A DNA stretch of 64,000 bases. Origin: Eubacteriales bacterium (GTDB lineage Bacteria; Bacillota; Clostridia; Lachnospirales; Lachnospiraceae). The stretch's first letter is position 1. Each line of letters opens with the position of its first letter. The notes beneath the pieces are model-generated. The model was not told the DNA's origin, did no database searches, and saw only the letters and a program-made list of their open reading frames with translations. Below are positions 27,484 through 36,490 of the stretch, in pieces. The stretch covers positions 62,001 through 126,000 of the forward strand of contig JAUNDV010000001.1 of the NCBI GenBank assembly GCA_030525875.1, written 5' to 3'. Position numbers and translations under genes: made by a program.

Positions 27484-27879
27484 CTGGGAAAAAGATATAA
27501 AGTAAGATATAAAGCAAGCTTTACAATAGAGGCAGCAGTAGTTTTTTCAATAGCATTATTATTTATAGCATCATTTTTTGAATCAGCAATGAAGCTACAT
27601 GATATATGCTATGGAAATGCCTCTATAGGAGAAGCTATAGAAAAGATTTCACAGTTTGATGATGATACTATTGATCAAAAAATCCAAAGTATTGAAGAAC
27701 AGCTTACTGATAGAAAAAATGCTTTTTTATCGCAAAAGATGAATATAAAAATTACAAAAGAAAAAAATAGTATCATTGGATATATTGAGGGTAAAGAATA
27801 TAAAAATATTCAGAAGAGAAAATTATATCAGCCGGAAAAAATGCTTAGAAGGCTTACACTTTTTGATAATTTAAAATGA
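27484..27879 (+). CDS. TadE-like pseudopilin, probable CTG start
   Basis: The frame encodes 131 residues with a basic leader and a pseudopilin stem ('KASFTIEAAVVFSIALLF', about 10-27), then a helical domain. Stem and leader match the TadE-like protein at 26188. A start at the first ATG (27589) would delete this membrane stem. The only suitable codon after AGGAGG (27469-27474) is CTG at 27484, 9 nt downstream. I conclude that CTG is the likely start, or that the local base is an error. The stop overlaps the next gene by 4 nt (ATGA). Confidence 0.72.
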   Translation: MGKRYKVRYKASFTIEAAVVFSIALLFIASFFESAMKLHDICYGNASIGEAIEKISQFDDDTIDQKIQSIEEQLTDRKNAFLSQKMNIKITKEKNSIIGYIEGKEYKNIQKRKLYQPEKMLRRLTLFDNLK

Positions 27880-29213
27880 ACAGAATAAAAATAGAAAAAA
27901 TATTAGGAGAAGAATATCTTGTAATTTACTTAGATGAAAATGAGTATAATTATGAAGAACAAATGATAAGAAAGCTTAATAACAGCAATATTTTAAATTG
28001 TAAGCTTGACTATCAGGAAAACAAAAAAAGGCTTTGCTATAACATCAGCGGGATGATTCCGTTAAGCAGATATCTGGAGCTTAATCCACTTAACCTTAAT
28101 GATATTAAAAAATATATTATTCAGCTTAAAAATAGTATAGATTTACTAGAGAGTTATATGCTTAGTGTAGAAAATATATATTTAGGCAGAGATGGAATTT
28201 ATGCAGATAAAGAAACGGGCATGATGAAGTTATGCATATTGCCAAGTAACAAATGTAGTATTTATAAAACAGAATTTATAGAGCTTTTGTTGAGAAATGT
28301 GAATATAGAAGATACAGAGGCAATTCATTTTGCTTTTGAACTATTTAAAATCTCATTGGAAGATGATTTTGAAATAAAAAAAATATTCAAACTGCTTGAG
28401 ACAAAGAATAAAGGCAGATATATAGAAAATAAAAGCATAGTTGATAATGATGAGCTTATAGATATTTTACAAAATAAAAATGAAATAAATTATAGGGGTG
28501 ATAAAGATAAGAATATAATAAATTATAAAGTTACCAGGGATAAAGAGATAACGGATCACAGAACTAATACAAGTAATTCAGTATCAGGTGAAGAGAAAGA
28601 TATTAGAAAGAGTGAGATAAGAACCACAAAAAAGGAAAAATTAAAACTAAAAAGTTTAAAAGAAAGAAAATCGAATAAAAATACAAAGGCGATGGATGTA
28701 AATAGCGTCGTTGTTAAAATATTTGTTTCTTTATCAGTATTATCAGTACTTCTCTTTATTCTGGTTATGCTAAAAGGAAGAGCTGTTTTAAACAGAATAT
28801 TGATTCCTTATTTTGTCCTTTCAATAGCCGTAAGTATTTATCACTTATCAGGATATATTTTTGAGAAAATCAAAAATATAAAATCTGAGAAAAATAAGAA
28901 GATAAATGAATCAGATGAAAAAAATTGCAAGCTTATTCCTAGAAATATTCAAGATGATATTATAGAGATTTCTTACTATCCTTTTGTTATAGGAAGCAGA
29001 GAAGGGATCACAGACTATACCTTGCAAGGGAAGAATATTGAAGCAGTTCATTTGAGGATAGAAGATACAGAGGAGGGGCTTATGTTTACTGATATGAATA
29101 CAGAAAAAGGTACACAGATTGGTTCAGAAAGAATAGCAGGGGGACAGAGTAAAATCGTAAAATCTGATACAGAAATAGTGATAGGAGATCATAAATATAT
29201 ATTACAAAATTAA
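27876..29213 (+). CDS. DUF6382 / FHA domain membrane protein of the Tad locus
   Basis: A 445-residue protein. The N-terminal 170 residues match the DUF6382 type seen next to clostridial Tad genes. A Lys/Asn-rich linker follows, then two TM helices (about 275-295 and 305-325), and a C-terminal FHA-like domain of about 90 residues. FHA domains bind phosphothreonine; here 'IGSREG' and 'AVHLRIEDT' correspond to the ligand loops, though the second is degenerate. Both soluble domains should face the cytoplasm, suggesting a phosphorylation-dependent contact with the assembly machine. It is the last gene of the locus. Confidence 0.8.
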   Translation: MNRIKIEKILGEEYLVIYLDENEYNYEEQMIRKLNNSNILNCKLDYQENKKRLCYNISGMIPLSRYLELNPLNLNDIKKYIIQLKNSIDLLESYMLSVENIYLGRDGIYADKETGMMKLCILPSNKCSIYKTEFIELLLRNVNIEDTEAIHFAFELFKISLEDDFEIKKIFKLLETKNKGRYIENKSIVDNDELIDILQNKNEINYRGDKDKNIINYKVTRDKEITDHRTNTSNSVSGEEKDIRKSEIRTTKKEKLKLKSLKERKSNKNTKAMDVNSVVVKIFVSLSVLSVLLFILVMLKGRAVLNRILIPYFVLSIAVSIYHLSGYIFEKIKNIKSEKNKKINESDEKNCKLIPRNIQDDIIEISYYPFVIGSREGITDYTLQGKNIEAVHLRIEDTEEGLMFTDMNTEKGTQIGSERIAGGQSKIVKSDTEIVIGDHKYILQN

Positions 29214-29225
29214 GTAAAATATATA

Positions 29226-29266
29226 GAGGGCATCACTGTTTCATCTGATGATGTCGTGATACCCTC
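29226..29266. terminator. Bidirectional hairpin between converging FHA and kbl genes
   Basis: GAGGGCATCAC (29226-29236) pairs with GTGATACCCTC (29256-29266) with one mismatch. It sits midway between convergent stops. There is no long U-tract on either side. Confidence 0.6.
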
Positions 29267-29277
29267 TCAAGGAAGTC

Positions 29278-30477
29278 TTAATTAAGACCCATTTCATTTC
29301 TAACTTCTATGAAGCATTTTACAATAAAATCAATATCCTCTTTGGTATGGCTGGCACATACCTGAGTACGGATTCTTGCTTTTCCCTTAGGAACAACAGG
29401 GAAGGAGAAGGCTACGACATATACGCCTTTAGCCATCATACGTTTAGCGAATTCAGCAGCAGTTTTTTCATCGTAAAGCATAACAGGAACGCAAGGATGA
29501 GTTCCAGGTATAATATCAAAACCATTTTCAACTAAGAGTTTACGATAGTAAGCTGTTACTTCCTCAAGGTGGTCTCTAAGAGCGGTACTTTCACTTAACA
29601 TATCCAAGAGCTCAATACTTGCTCCTGCTATGGCTGGTGCTAAGGAATTAGAGAACAGATAAGGACGGCTTCTCTGGCGGAGAAGATCTACGATTTCTTT
29701 TCTTGCAGCTGTATATCCGCCTGATGCACCTCCAAGTGCCTTGCCGAGTGTACCTGTAATGATGTCAACTCTGCCTTCAACTCCATTATATTCAGCTGTT
29801 CCACGTCCATGTGCACCTACGAATCCTACAGCATGACTGTCATCTACCATTACAAGCGCATTGTACTTATCAGCCAGATCACATACTCCCTTAAGATTGC
29901 AGATTATACCATCCATAGAGAAAACACCATCAGTTGCGATGAGCTTTATTCTAGCACCATTTGCATCTGCTTCTTTAAGCTTTTCTTCAAGATCTTCCAT
30001 GCAATTGTTTTTATATCTGTATCTCATGGCCTTGCATAAACGTATGCCATCTATGATGGATGCATGATTGAGTTCGTCACTGATAACGGCATCCTGTTCA
30101 GTAAGGAGTGTTTCGAAGAGACCACCGTTTGCATCAAAACAAGAAGAATAAAGAATTGTATCATCCATTCCAAGAAAGTCTGATATTTTCTTTTCAAGCT
30201 GTTTATGAATATCCTGTGTTCCACAGATGAAACGTACAGAAGCTACACCGTATCCTCTTTCATCATAGGTTCTTTTAGCTGCTTCTATAAGTCTTTTGTT
30301 GTTTCCAAGACCAAGGTAATTATTAGCGCACATATTGAGAACTTCTCTGCCATCTTCAAGGATGACCTTGGAGTCTTGTGCAGAGGCTATAGGTGCTTCA
30401 CCTTTGAAAAGACCTGAAGCTTTAATGTCTTCAACTTCCTTTGTATATATACTTAAAATATCATTTTTGCGTGCCAT
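29278..30477 (-). CDS. kbl: Glycine C-acetyltransferase (2-amino-3-ketobutyrate CoA ligase)
   Basis: Cleaves 2-amino-3-ketobutyrate with CoA to glycine and acetyl-CoA, the second step of threonine catabolism. It is a PLP alpha-oxoamine synthase of 399 residues with Schiff-base Lys K246 in 'GTLGKALGG' and cofactor residues 'DDSHAVGF' near 212-219. The length equals that of E. coli Kbl. It lies 29 bp downstream of tdh on the same strand with its own AAAGGA ribosome binding site, so the two enzymes of the pathway form an operon. Confidence 0.95.
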   Translation of the reverse strand: MARKNDILSIYTKEVEDIKASGLFKGEAPIASAQDSKVILEDGREVLNMCANNYLGLGNNKRLIEAAKRTYDERGYGVASVRFICGTQDIHKQLEKKISDFLGMDDTILYSSCFDANGGLFETLLTEQDAVISDELNHASIIDGIRLCKAMRYRYKNNCMEDLEEKLKEADANGARIKLIATDGVFSMDGIICNLKGVCDLADKYNALVMVDDSHAVGFVGAHGRGTAEYNGVEGRVDIITGTLGKALGGASGGYTAARKEIVDLLRQRSRPYLFSNSLAPAIAGASIELLDMLSESTALRDHLEEVTAYYRKLLVENGFDIIPGTHPCVPVMLYDEKTAAEFAKRMMAKGVYVVAFSFPVVPKGKARIRTQVCASHTKEDIDFIVKCFIEVRNEMGLN

Positions 30478-30506
30478 TTTAAATATTTCCTTTCTAATTA
30501 TAAAAT

Positions 30507-31577
30507 TTACTGAGGCTGATACTCTAGCTTATCTAGGTCTTCCCAGTTAAGGATAACCTTTCCAGATTGTCCTGAAATCATGGCATCAAAGCCAGCCTTA
30601 TAGTCCTTTATATTTAATCTGTGAGTTATTATATCTGAAATATCAAGACCAGCCTGAAGCATAGTAGTCATCTTATACCAGGTGTCCCAAACTTTACGTC
30701 CATAGATACCACGGATGTTTAATCCGTTCCAGATAACTGTTTCCCAGTTAATCTGTGCATCTGGTCTCTGAAGTCCCAGAAGGGCTATCTTTCCGCCATG
30801 CTTCATATTGTTTATCATATCGTTGAAGCCGGCAGCAGCACCTGACATTTCCATTCCAACATCAAAGCCTTCGGTCATGCCGATTTCTTTCATTACATCC
30901 TCGAGTTTCTCGTTTGCAAGATTTACTGTTCTGGTCGCTCCAAGCTTCTTTGCCAGATCAAGACGATATTGGTTAAAATCAGTTATGACAACATGTCTTG
31001 CTCCGGAAAATCTTGCGATTGCAGCTGCCATTATTCCTATAGGACCAGCACCCGTGATAAGTACATCTTCACCAAGAACCTCATATGAGAGAGCTGTATG
31101 GGTTGCATTTCCAAATGGATCAAAGATAGCATACATTTCCTCAGGTATTTCAGGCTTGGTTGGCCATACATTTTCTGCTGGAATTACAAGATATTCTGCA
31201 AATGCTCCGTCACGGTTAACACCAACACCCTTGGCATCCTTGCAGTTTTCCTTGTGACCTTCAAGGCAGTTTCTGCATTTTCCGCAGACGATATGACCTT
31301 CTCCGGAAACAAGGTCTCCAATTTTATATCCTTTGACACCTGTACCAACTTCGGCTATTTCTCCAACATATTCATGTCCTGCTGTCTGCCCTACAGCTAT
31401 GGTATGCTGTGCCCATTCATTCCATTGATAGATATGAACGTCAGTTCCACAAATTGCAGTTTTATGAATTTTTATCTTTACATCATTTGTTCCAACCTCG
31501 GGTATAGGAACTCTTTTAAGTGCTAATCCGGGAGCTGCTTCTTCCTTGACGAGTGCCCACATTTTATTATCGTTCAT
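30507..31577 (-). CDS. tdh: L-threonine 3-dehydrogenase
   Basis: A zinc-dependent medium-chain dehydrogenase that oxidises L-threonine to 2-amino-3-ketobutyrate with NAD+. The 356 residues show catalytic zinc ligand C43 and H68/E69 (GHEY), four structural-zinc cysteines C98, C101, C104 and C112, and an NAD-binding '[10 protein letters not shown]' near 177-186. The TDH-specific '[13 protein letters not shown]' motif is present, separating it from sorbitol dehydrogenases. AGGAG is 6 nt before the ATG. Confidence 0.94.
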   Translation of the reverse strand: MNDNKMWALVKEEAAPGLALKRVPIPEVGTNDVKIKIHKTAICGTDVHIYQWNEWAQHTIAVGQTAGHEYVGEIAEVGTGVKGYKIGDLVSGEGHIVCGKCRNCLEGHKENCKDAKGVGVNRDGAFAEYLVIPAENVWPTKPEIPEEMYAIFDPFGNATHTALSYEVLGEDVLITGAGPIGIMAAAIARFSGARHVVITDFNQYRLDLAKKLGATRTVNLANEKLEDVMKEIGMTEGFDVGMEMSGAAAGFNDMINNMKHGGKIALLGLQRPDAQINWETVIWNGLNIRGIYGRKVWDTWYKMTTMLQAGLDISDIITHRLNIKDYKAGFDAMISGQSGKVILNWEDLDKLEYQPQ

Positions 31578-31617
31578 GCTGTTCTCCTATTAAAAATATT
31601 TAGTGAGTTATACCTAA

Positions 31618-31645
31618 ATAATATCGTATTATAGGAAAATTTCAA
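31618..31645 (-). promoter_or_regulatory. Promoter of tdh-kbl
   Basis: Reading on the minus strand, TTGAAA (31645-31640), 16-bp spacer, TATTAT (31623-31618), about 40 bp before the tdh start. Confidence 0.6.
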
Positions 31646-31687
31646 GCAAAAATTTCCGCCAAAGACGAACAAAAAAAGAAAAATGTG

Positions 31688-31716
31688 CATGTCCTAAAGA
31701 CAAGGACGTATGTTTT
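31688..31716 (+). other. Hairpin with T-run upstream of the cysteine desulfidase gene
   Basis: Near CATGTCCT (31689-31696), GTCCT pairs with AGGAC (31703-31707), with a partly paired extension ACGTATG; five Ts follow at 31712-31716. It resembles a small terminator or attenuator reading rightward, but no transcript start to its left is evident. It may also be part of the divergent regulatory region. Confidence 0.3.
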
Positions 31717-31746
31717 TCTGGGAAGGACAAAACTATGCTTATTATG

Positions 31747-31830
31747 TTATAACTTTTCTTTATAGACGATTAAAATAAATGAATTATGCAGAATGCACTA
31801 AAGATATTATATTAGATATATATTACAGAG
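31747..31830. promoter_or_regulatory. Conserved promoter block, copy 1 (putative LysR target)
   Basis: Contains TTATAACTTTT (31747-31757), then 27 bp later AAATGAATTATGCA and the dyad TATGCA-gaa-TGCACT (31785-31799), then an AT-rich TATTATATT stretch. The same elements at the same spacing recur at 35160-35245, in front of the UroD-family gene and next to the LysR gene. This one lies 43-126 bp upstream of the cysteine desulfidase gene. Confidence 0.6.
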
Positions 31831-31872
31831 CGGATTGTATAAAACATTTGTTTTGAAAAGGAGAATTATAAA

Positions 31873-33141
31873 ATGACACAGTATATTTATGATAATTGTA
31901 TTTCTATTCTTAAAGAGGAACTTGTACCTGCAATGGGATGTACAGAGCCAATAGCAATAGCTTATTGTGCAGCAAAGCTTAGGGAAACTCTTGGAGAAGA
32001 GCCTGATAAGGTTACTGTATTAGTGTCTGGAAATATTTTAAAGAATGTTAAATCAGTAGTAGTACCAAATACAGGTGGAAGAAAGGGAATAAAGACAGCT
32101 GTGGCAGCTGGTATCGTAGCAGGAGAAGCGGATAAGGAATTAGAGGTTATAGCAAGCGTACCAGAGGCAAAGCTCCCAGAGATAGAGAAGTATGTAAATA
32201 ACTGTGAAATGGAAGTAAAGTGCCTTGATACACCATGGATGCTTGATATTTTCTTAACTGGATATAAGGGAGAGCATAAGGCAGCTGTAAGAATTTCAAA
32301 CGGACATAAGAACATTGTGTATATAGAAAAGGACGGAGAGGTACTCTTTGAGAAGGAAGCTGAGAATTCAATGGGTGACAGAAAGTCTGATCTTAGTGTA
32401 CTCAGTCTTGACAATATATATGAGTTTGCAGAGACAGTTGATCTTGAGCTTGTAGTGGATGTATTAAAAAGACAGTTAGATTACAATACAGCTATTTCTG
32501 CTGAGGGCTTCAATGGAAATTGGGGTGCTAACATAGGAAAGCTTATGATGGAGATAGGAGAAGGCAGAATAGAGCTTGAAGCAGCTGCATGTGCAGCGGC
32601 AGGAAGCGATGCAAGAATGAGCGGATGTGAGATGCCTGTAATAATCCTTTCAGGTTCGGGAAATCAGGGAATGACTGCTTCACTGCCTGTATATAGATAT
32701 GCAAAGGAGCTTGGTGTAAGCGAAGATAAGATGTATAGAGCTCTTATTATAAGCGACCTTGTTACAGTATTCCAGAAGAGAGGAATAGGGCTCCTTTCAG
32801 CATACTGTGGAGCTGTAAGTGCAGGCGTTGGTGCAGGTGCAGGAATTGCTTATCTTAACGGTGCAGATAAGGAAACAATAGGACATACTATTGAAAATGC
32901 AGTTGCAATTCTTTCAGGAACAATCTGTGATGGAGCAAAGCCTTCATGTGCAGCGAAGATTGCTTCAGCCGTTAATGCAGGAATTCTTGGACACAAGATG
33001 GCAAAGAGTGGAAATAACTTTGGTGCAGGCGAAGGAATTATTGGAAATGATATAGAGGATACAGTTGAAAATGTAGGAATCCTTGCAGCAAAGGGAATGA
33101 AGGAAACAGACAGAGTTATATTGGATATTATGACAAAATAA
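31873..33141 (+). CDS. L-cysteine desulfidase family protein (CyuA/YhaM, UPF0597)
   Basis: Probably breaks L-cysteine down to pyruvate, ammonia and sulfide with a 4Fe-4S cluster; the family also contains serine-dehydratase-like members. The 422 residues include the signature 'PAMGCTEPIAIAY' with cluster-type C23, and conserved cysteines in 'SAYCGAVSAG', 'GTICDG' and 'KPSCAAK' towards the C-terminus. Gly/Ala-rich stretches are typical. AAAGGAG precedes the ATG. Its promoter block is shared with the UroD-like gene. A tRNA-Cys gene is nearby at 36491. Confidence 0.88.
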   Translation: MTQYIYDNCISILKEELVPAMGCTEPIAIAYCAAKLRETLGEEPDKVTVLVSGNILKNVKSVVVPNTGGRKGIKTAVAAGIVAGEADKELEVIASVPEAKLPEIEKYVNNCEMEVKCLDTPWMLDIFLTGYKGEHKAAVRISNGHKNIVYIEKDGEVLFEKEAENSMGDRKSDLSVLSLDNIYEFAETVDLELVVDVLKRQLDYNTAISAEGFNGNWGANIGKLMMEIGEGRIELEAAACAAAGSDARMSGCEMPVIILSGSGNQGMTASLPVYRYAKELGVSEDKMYRALIISDLVTVFQKRGIGLLSAYCGAVSAGVGAGAGIAYLNGADKETIGHTIENAVAILSGTICDGAKPSCAAKIASAVNAGILGHKMAKSGNNFGAGEGIIGNDIEDTVENVGILAAKGMKETDRVILDIMTK

Positions 33142-33224
33142 TTTAATCATAAAATTAACAAGGCTGATCATTAATGAATAAAGCCCCCTAACAGAATTTT
33201 GATTATGATTCTGTATTTATAGAA

Positions 33225-33279
33225 GAGAACCCGGCTATGATAATTCTTAATTAAGAATATATCTAAAAGCCGGGTTCTC
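33225..33279. terminator. Bidirectional terminator-like structure with nested palindrome
   Basis: A perfect 12-bp GC-rich stem GAGAACCCGGCT (33225-33236)/AGCCGGGTTCTC (33268-33279) encloses a perfect 16-nt palindrome ATTCTTAATTAAGAAT (33243-33258). It lies between convergent genes. The U-tracts are poor, so folding strength must do the work. Confidence 0.65.
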
Positions 33280-33352
33280 TTGTGATAAAAAAGAAGTGAT
33301 ATTAAATTAAATATATAGGCTGATTTATATAGGTTAATTATATATAGACTAA

Positions 33353-34111
33353 TTAAATACTTATTCCACCGTCTACCATGCAAATGCTTCCAGTTGTCCA
33401 AAGCGATTTATCAGATAAGAAAAATTCAATTGCTGGAGCAAGATCATTTTTAGCATCTCCTATTCTTCCAAGAGGATAGTTAACGACCTTATCCTCTGAC
33501 CATTTGTCATAGTCTTCCTGAGAGTAATTTCCATTTGCGACATATATATTTGTATAAACAGCTCCAGGATTTATACTGTTAACACGTATATTGTATTTTC
33601 CGAGTTCCTTTGCCATATACTTTGTACAGCTGTCAAGACCAGCCTTACTTGCACAGTAGGCGATTGAGCCACCAGGTCTTTCAGATGCCATTGAAGATAT
33701 ATTCACTATGGAAGCGTTGGTTCCCTTCTTTAGGAGAGGAAGCATGGCTTTTGTAAGAATGAAAACTCCAGTAAGATTTATATCAATGGCTTTTTTCCAG
33801 TCCTCAAGAGACTGATCTTCAATTCCGCCAAATTTAATTATTCCGGCAGCGTTAACAAGCCCGTCAAGATGTCCACATTTTTCATTTATTGCAGAATAAA
33901 TACGTTTTGCATCTTCAACAGAGCTTATATCTCCTTGCAGAAATTCTACATTTTTAGAATGAAGCTTTTTCTTCGCGCTTTCTATAGAGGCTAAGCTTCT
34001 TGAAACAGAAAATACAAAGTAATTTCCGCTTTCGATAAGGTATTCGATTGTTCCAAGCCCTATGCCACTTGTTCCACCACTAACTAAAACGATTTTTTTA
34101 TTTGTATCCAT
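33353..34111 (-). CDS. SDR-family oxidoreductase
   Basis: A classical short-chain dehydrogenase of 252 residues with the NAD(P)-binding motif 'SGGTSGIGLG' (10-19), NAAG (90-93) and catalytic Ser plus 'YCASK' (Tyr and Lys near 152-156). The substrate is unknown; the C-terminus 'TGSICMVDGGISI' is typical of FabG-like and sugar or secondary-alcohol SDRs. It follows the LysR gene by 77 bp on the same strand and may be co-transcribed. The purine-rich ribosome binding site AGGGAAGG is 18 nt before the ATG, farther than usual. Confidence 0.88.
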   Translation of the reverse strand: MDTNKKIVLVSGGTSGIGLGTIEYLIESGNYFVFSVSRSLASIESAKKKLHSKNVEFLQGDISSVEDAKRIYSAINEKCGHLDGLVNAAGIIKFGGIEDQSLEDWKKAIDINLTGVFILTKAMLPLLKKGTNASIVNISSMASERPGGSIAYCASKAGLDSCTKYMAKELGKYNIRVNSINPGAVYTNIYVANGNYSQEDYDKWSEDKVVNYPLGRIGDAKNDLAPAIEFFLSDKSLWTTGSICMVDGGISI

Positions 34112-34188
34112 AATAATTGAGCGATATAGCCTTCCCTTTCATAAAATTAATTTTTAAATATCAAATATTATAACCTGAATATCAAAAC

Positions 34189-35142
34189 TTAAATATTGAT
34201 ATTGTGTTCTTCAAGAAAATTGTCTGCCTGCTGGAGCAGAGTATCTATAACTGTATTTAATACAGGATGTGCAGCTGCCGCTTTATCAGAATAAAAAAGG
34301 CAAAGACTTCCTTTAGTTTTCTGGTCTTTAAAAGGTATGGCAACAAGCTGGTTATCATGATTTTTCTGGTAACGTTCCAAGGCAGGATAATATGATACAG
34401 CATATGCATTATTATGCATTGCAACAGAATCAATTACATTTTGGAGTGTATCTACTTCTATTACATGCTTTTTACCAACATAGTTAATAATATTTGTCAT
34501 AACAGATTCCAAAAAAGCACCTTCTGAACGGACATCTCCAGCGGATACTGGAATCATAAGATTCATGTCCTTTAGTGCATCAAGCGTAATGCTTTTCATT
34601 TTTGCAAGAGGTGAAGCTTTGTTAACAAGACACATATATTCGCCATCCATCAGCTTGATCGGAGGTGTTCCTTGTATATTGGTATAATTTGCCAGCATTT
34701 TATTGTCACATACATCAATTATAAGATTAGGTTCAGATATATCAGAGCTTATATACTGTTCAGGATTAGGTACTGAACGGAAGTTAATCTCCAAATCTGG
34801 GAACAGTCCCTTTATCTGATATATTGCTACCGGAACTATAAAGTCGGAAAATGATACATAGCCGTAAATTTTTATACTTGGAAGTTCAGGTGTATTATGT
34901 ATGTTCAGCCAGCTGTCATATATTTCAACAATCTTTTTGGCATCCTGAAGTATGCGCTTACCATCTTCTGTAAGAGCGATACCAGTTTTCTTTCTAACAA
35001 ACAAAACGAAGCCCAATTCCTCTTCCATTGCATTTAACGCTTTGGTAAGGCAAGGCTGGGTAATAAATAGCTTTTGTGAAGCTTCGTTTATGGATTTTGA
35101 CTCGGATAAGGTAATAAGATATTTTAAAGTGTTGATTTTCAT
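34189..35142 (-). CDS. LysR-family transcriptional regulator
   Basis: A 317-residue LTTR with an N-terminal winged HTH (1-60, 'SINEASQKLFITQPCLTKALNAME') and a periplasmic-binding-protein-like effector domain from about 90. It is divergent from the UroD-family gene, the usual arrangement for an LTTR and its target. The intervening region holds the TATGCA-aaa-TGCATA dyad. The same block occurs before the cysteine desulfidase gene, so the effector may be a thiol or sulfur-related amino acid. That effector is inference. Confidence 0.9.
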   Translation of the reverse strand: MKINTLKYLITLSESKSINEASQKLFITQPCLTKALNAMEEELGFVLFVRKKTGIALTEDGKRILQDAKKIVEIYDSWLNIHNTPELPSIKIYGYVSFSDFIVPVAIYQIKGLFPDLEINFRSVPNPEQYISSDISEPNLIIDVCDNKMLANYTNIQGTPPIKLMDGEYMCLVNKASPLAKMKSITLDALKDMNLMIPVSAGDVRSEGAFLESVMTNIINYVGKKHVIEVDTLQNVIDSVAMHNNAYAVSYYPALERYQKNHDNQLVAIPFKDQKTKGSLCLFYSDKAAAAHPVLNTVIDTLLQQADNFLEEHNINI

Positions 35143-35159
35143 GTAATGATCACCTTTGC

Positions 35160-35245
35160 TTATAACTTTTTATTATTACTATGAAAATATAAATGAATTA
35201 TGCAAAATGCATAAAATATATTATATTTAATATATCAAATATATG
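35160..35245. promoter_or_regulatory. Conserved promoter block, copy 2 (putative LysR target)
   Basis: TTATAACTTTT (35160-35170), then AAATGAATTATGCA and the perfect dyad TATGCA-aaa-TGCATA (35199-35213), then an AT-rich TATTATATT stretch. Spacing between the first element and the dyad is 39 bp, against 38 bp in the copy at 31747. It lies in the intergenic region between the divergent LysR and UroD-family genes. Confidence 0.65.
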
Positions 35246-35338
35246 AGTTTTTGTAAATAATTTGAAGGACATATCCAATATTATAAGAAAAATATAGTTT
35301 CAAATATAAAAATGAAAAATGATTTGAAAGGAGCAGCT

Positions 35339-36334
35339 ATGGAAAGAAGAGAACTTGTACAGAATGTATTTAATGGAAAAGCAGGAGACAGAGTTCCTAT
35401 TGGATTTTGGTGGCATTTCGTAGAGGGATCACGTCATGCAGACGGATTCTATGATAATGACATTGCAGACAGAGTAATTGAAGGTCACAAGGCAATGCTT
35501 AAGAAATTTCAGCCAGATCTTTTAAAGATAATGTCAGACGGATTTTTCTGCCACCCATCAATTATTGAGAATGATGTAAGAAGAGTAGAGGATCTTGGAA
35601 AGATACAGCATATTACAAAGGATCATCCATGGGTTAAGAAGCAGATCAGAGTTATCAATGAAGTACTTGCAGAGACCAATGGAGAAGTGGTTGCAATGTA
35701 TAATATGTTTAGTGCGGTTCAGCAGCTCAGACTCTATATCGAATACATTTTAAATGATAGAGCAGCATATCGTGCACTTATGATCGACCATACAGCAGAA
35801 ACAATGGAAGCCCTCAAAATAGTTGAAGAAGATACAAATATGCTTCTTGATGAGCTTAAGAAAAATACAAAGATCGATGGAATTTATTATAGTGTCCAGA
35901 TGCTTCAGCATGAAGAGGCTGACGAGGAATTCCATAATAAGTGGATCGTTCCAAGTGATCTTGTAACATTAAAGAAAATTAATGAGAACTGGGAATATAA
36001 TATGCTTCATATTTGTGGATATGAGCATTATCATAACAATGTACGTTTCTATACCCAGTATCCATGCAAGGCATATAACTGGGCAACTCATACAGATAAG
36101 ATTGATATGAAGGAAGGAAAGGAAATATTTGAAGGTCACTGCGTATGTGGTGGATTCGATAATAATGCAGGAACACTGATAGAGACAGGAACAATAGAAG
36201 AACTCAAAGCATACACAAAGGAAATAATTGAGCATGCGGGCAGAGAAGGTCTTATAATTGGTGCTGACTGTACAATTCCTCCAACAATAGATGTAGCAAG
36301 ACTTGAAGCTATAAGAGATGCAGGAAGATTATAA
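35339..36334 (+). CDS. UroD/MtaA-family (corrinoid or thiol) methyltransferase-like protein
   Basis: A 331-residue protein of the uroporphyrinogen decarboxylase superfamily. It carries the zinc site of MtaA/CmuA methyltransferases instead of the UroD substrate arginines: H224-x-C226 ('LHICG') and C311 ('GADCTIPP'), 85 residues apart. Such enzymes move methyl groups between a corrinoid protein and a thiol. No corrinoid protein is encoded next to it, so the partner must lie elsewhere or the reaction differs. I choose ATG 35339 because AAAGGAG (35327-35333) sits 5 nt upstream; an earlier in-frame ATG at 35312 has none. Confidence 0.8.
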   Translation: MERRELVQNVFNGKAGDRVPIGFWWHFVEGSRHADGFYDNDIADRVIEGHKAMLKKFQPDLLKIMSDGFFCHPSIIENDVRRVEDLGKIQHITKDHPWVKKQIRVINEVLAETNGEVVAMYNMFSAVQQLRLYIEYILNDRAAYRALMIDHTAETMEALKIVEEDTNMLLDELKKNTKIDGIYYSVQMLQHEEADEEFHNKWIVPSDLVTLKKINENWEYNMLHICGYEHYHNNVRFYTQYPCKAYNWATHTDKIDMKEGKEIFEGHCVCGGFDNNAGTLIETGTIEELKAYTKEIIEHAGREGLIIGADCTIPPTIDVARLEAIRDAGRL

Positions 36335-36366
36335 TTAATAGCTTAATCATATATCATAACCAATTT

Positions 36367-36406
36367 CTGGCTGCTGCCTGTTTTATCAAGGTGGCAGCCA
36401 ATTTTA
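36367..36406 (+). terminator. Terminator after the UroD-family gene
   Basis: TGGCTGC (36368-36374) pairs with GCAGCCA (36394-36400), with partial inner pairing, followed by ATTTTAT. Confidence 0.7.
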
Positions 36407-36438
36407 TAAGATATAGAAGATATTTGCATCAAAAAGGC

Positions 36439-36467
36439 TTGACACACAAATATATATATATTATACT
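36439..36467 (+). promoter_or_regulatory. Promoter of tRNA-Cys
   Basis: Consensus TTGACA (36439-36444), 17-bp spacer, TATACT (36462-36467). Confidence 0.8.
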
Positions 36468-36490
36468 AAACAAGCTTAATTAAATAGCAA

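Noticed and set aside
31578-31872. T-box or SAM riboswitch before the desulfidase gene
   Set aside because: No T-box sequence, specifier loop or SAM-type core could be found; similarity to the region at 35160 explains the conserved bases better.
33171-33401. 76-residue minus-strand open frame in the gap between converging genes
   Set aside because: It runs through the terminator stem, has no ribosome binding site and overlaps the end of the SDR gene.
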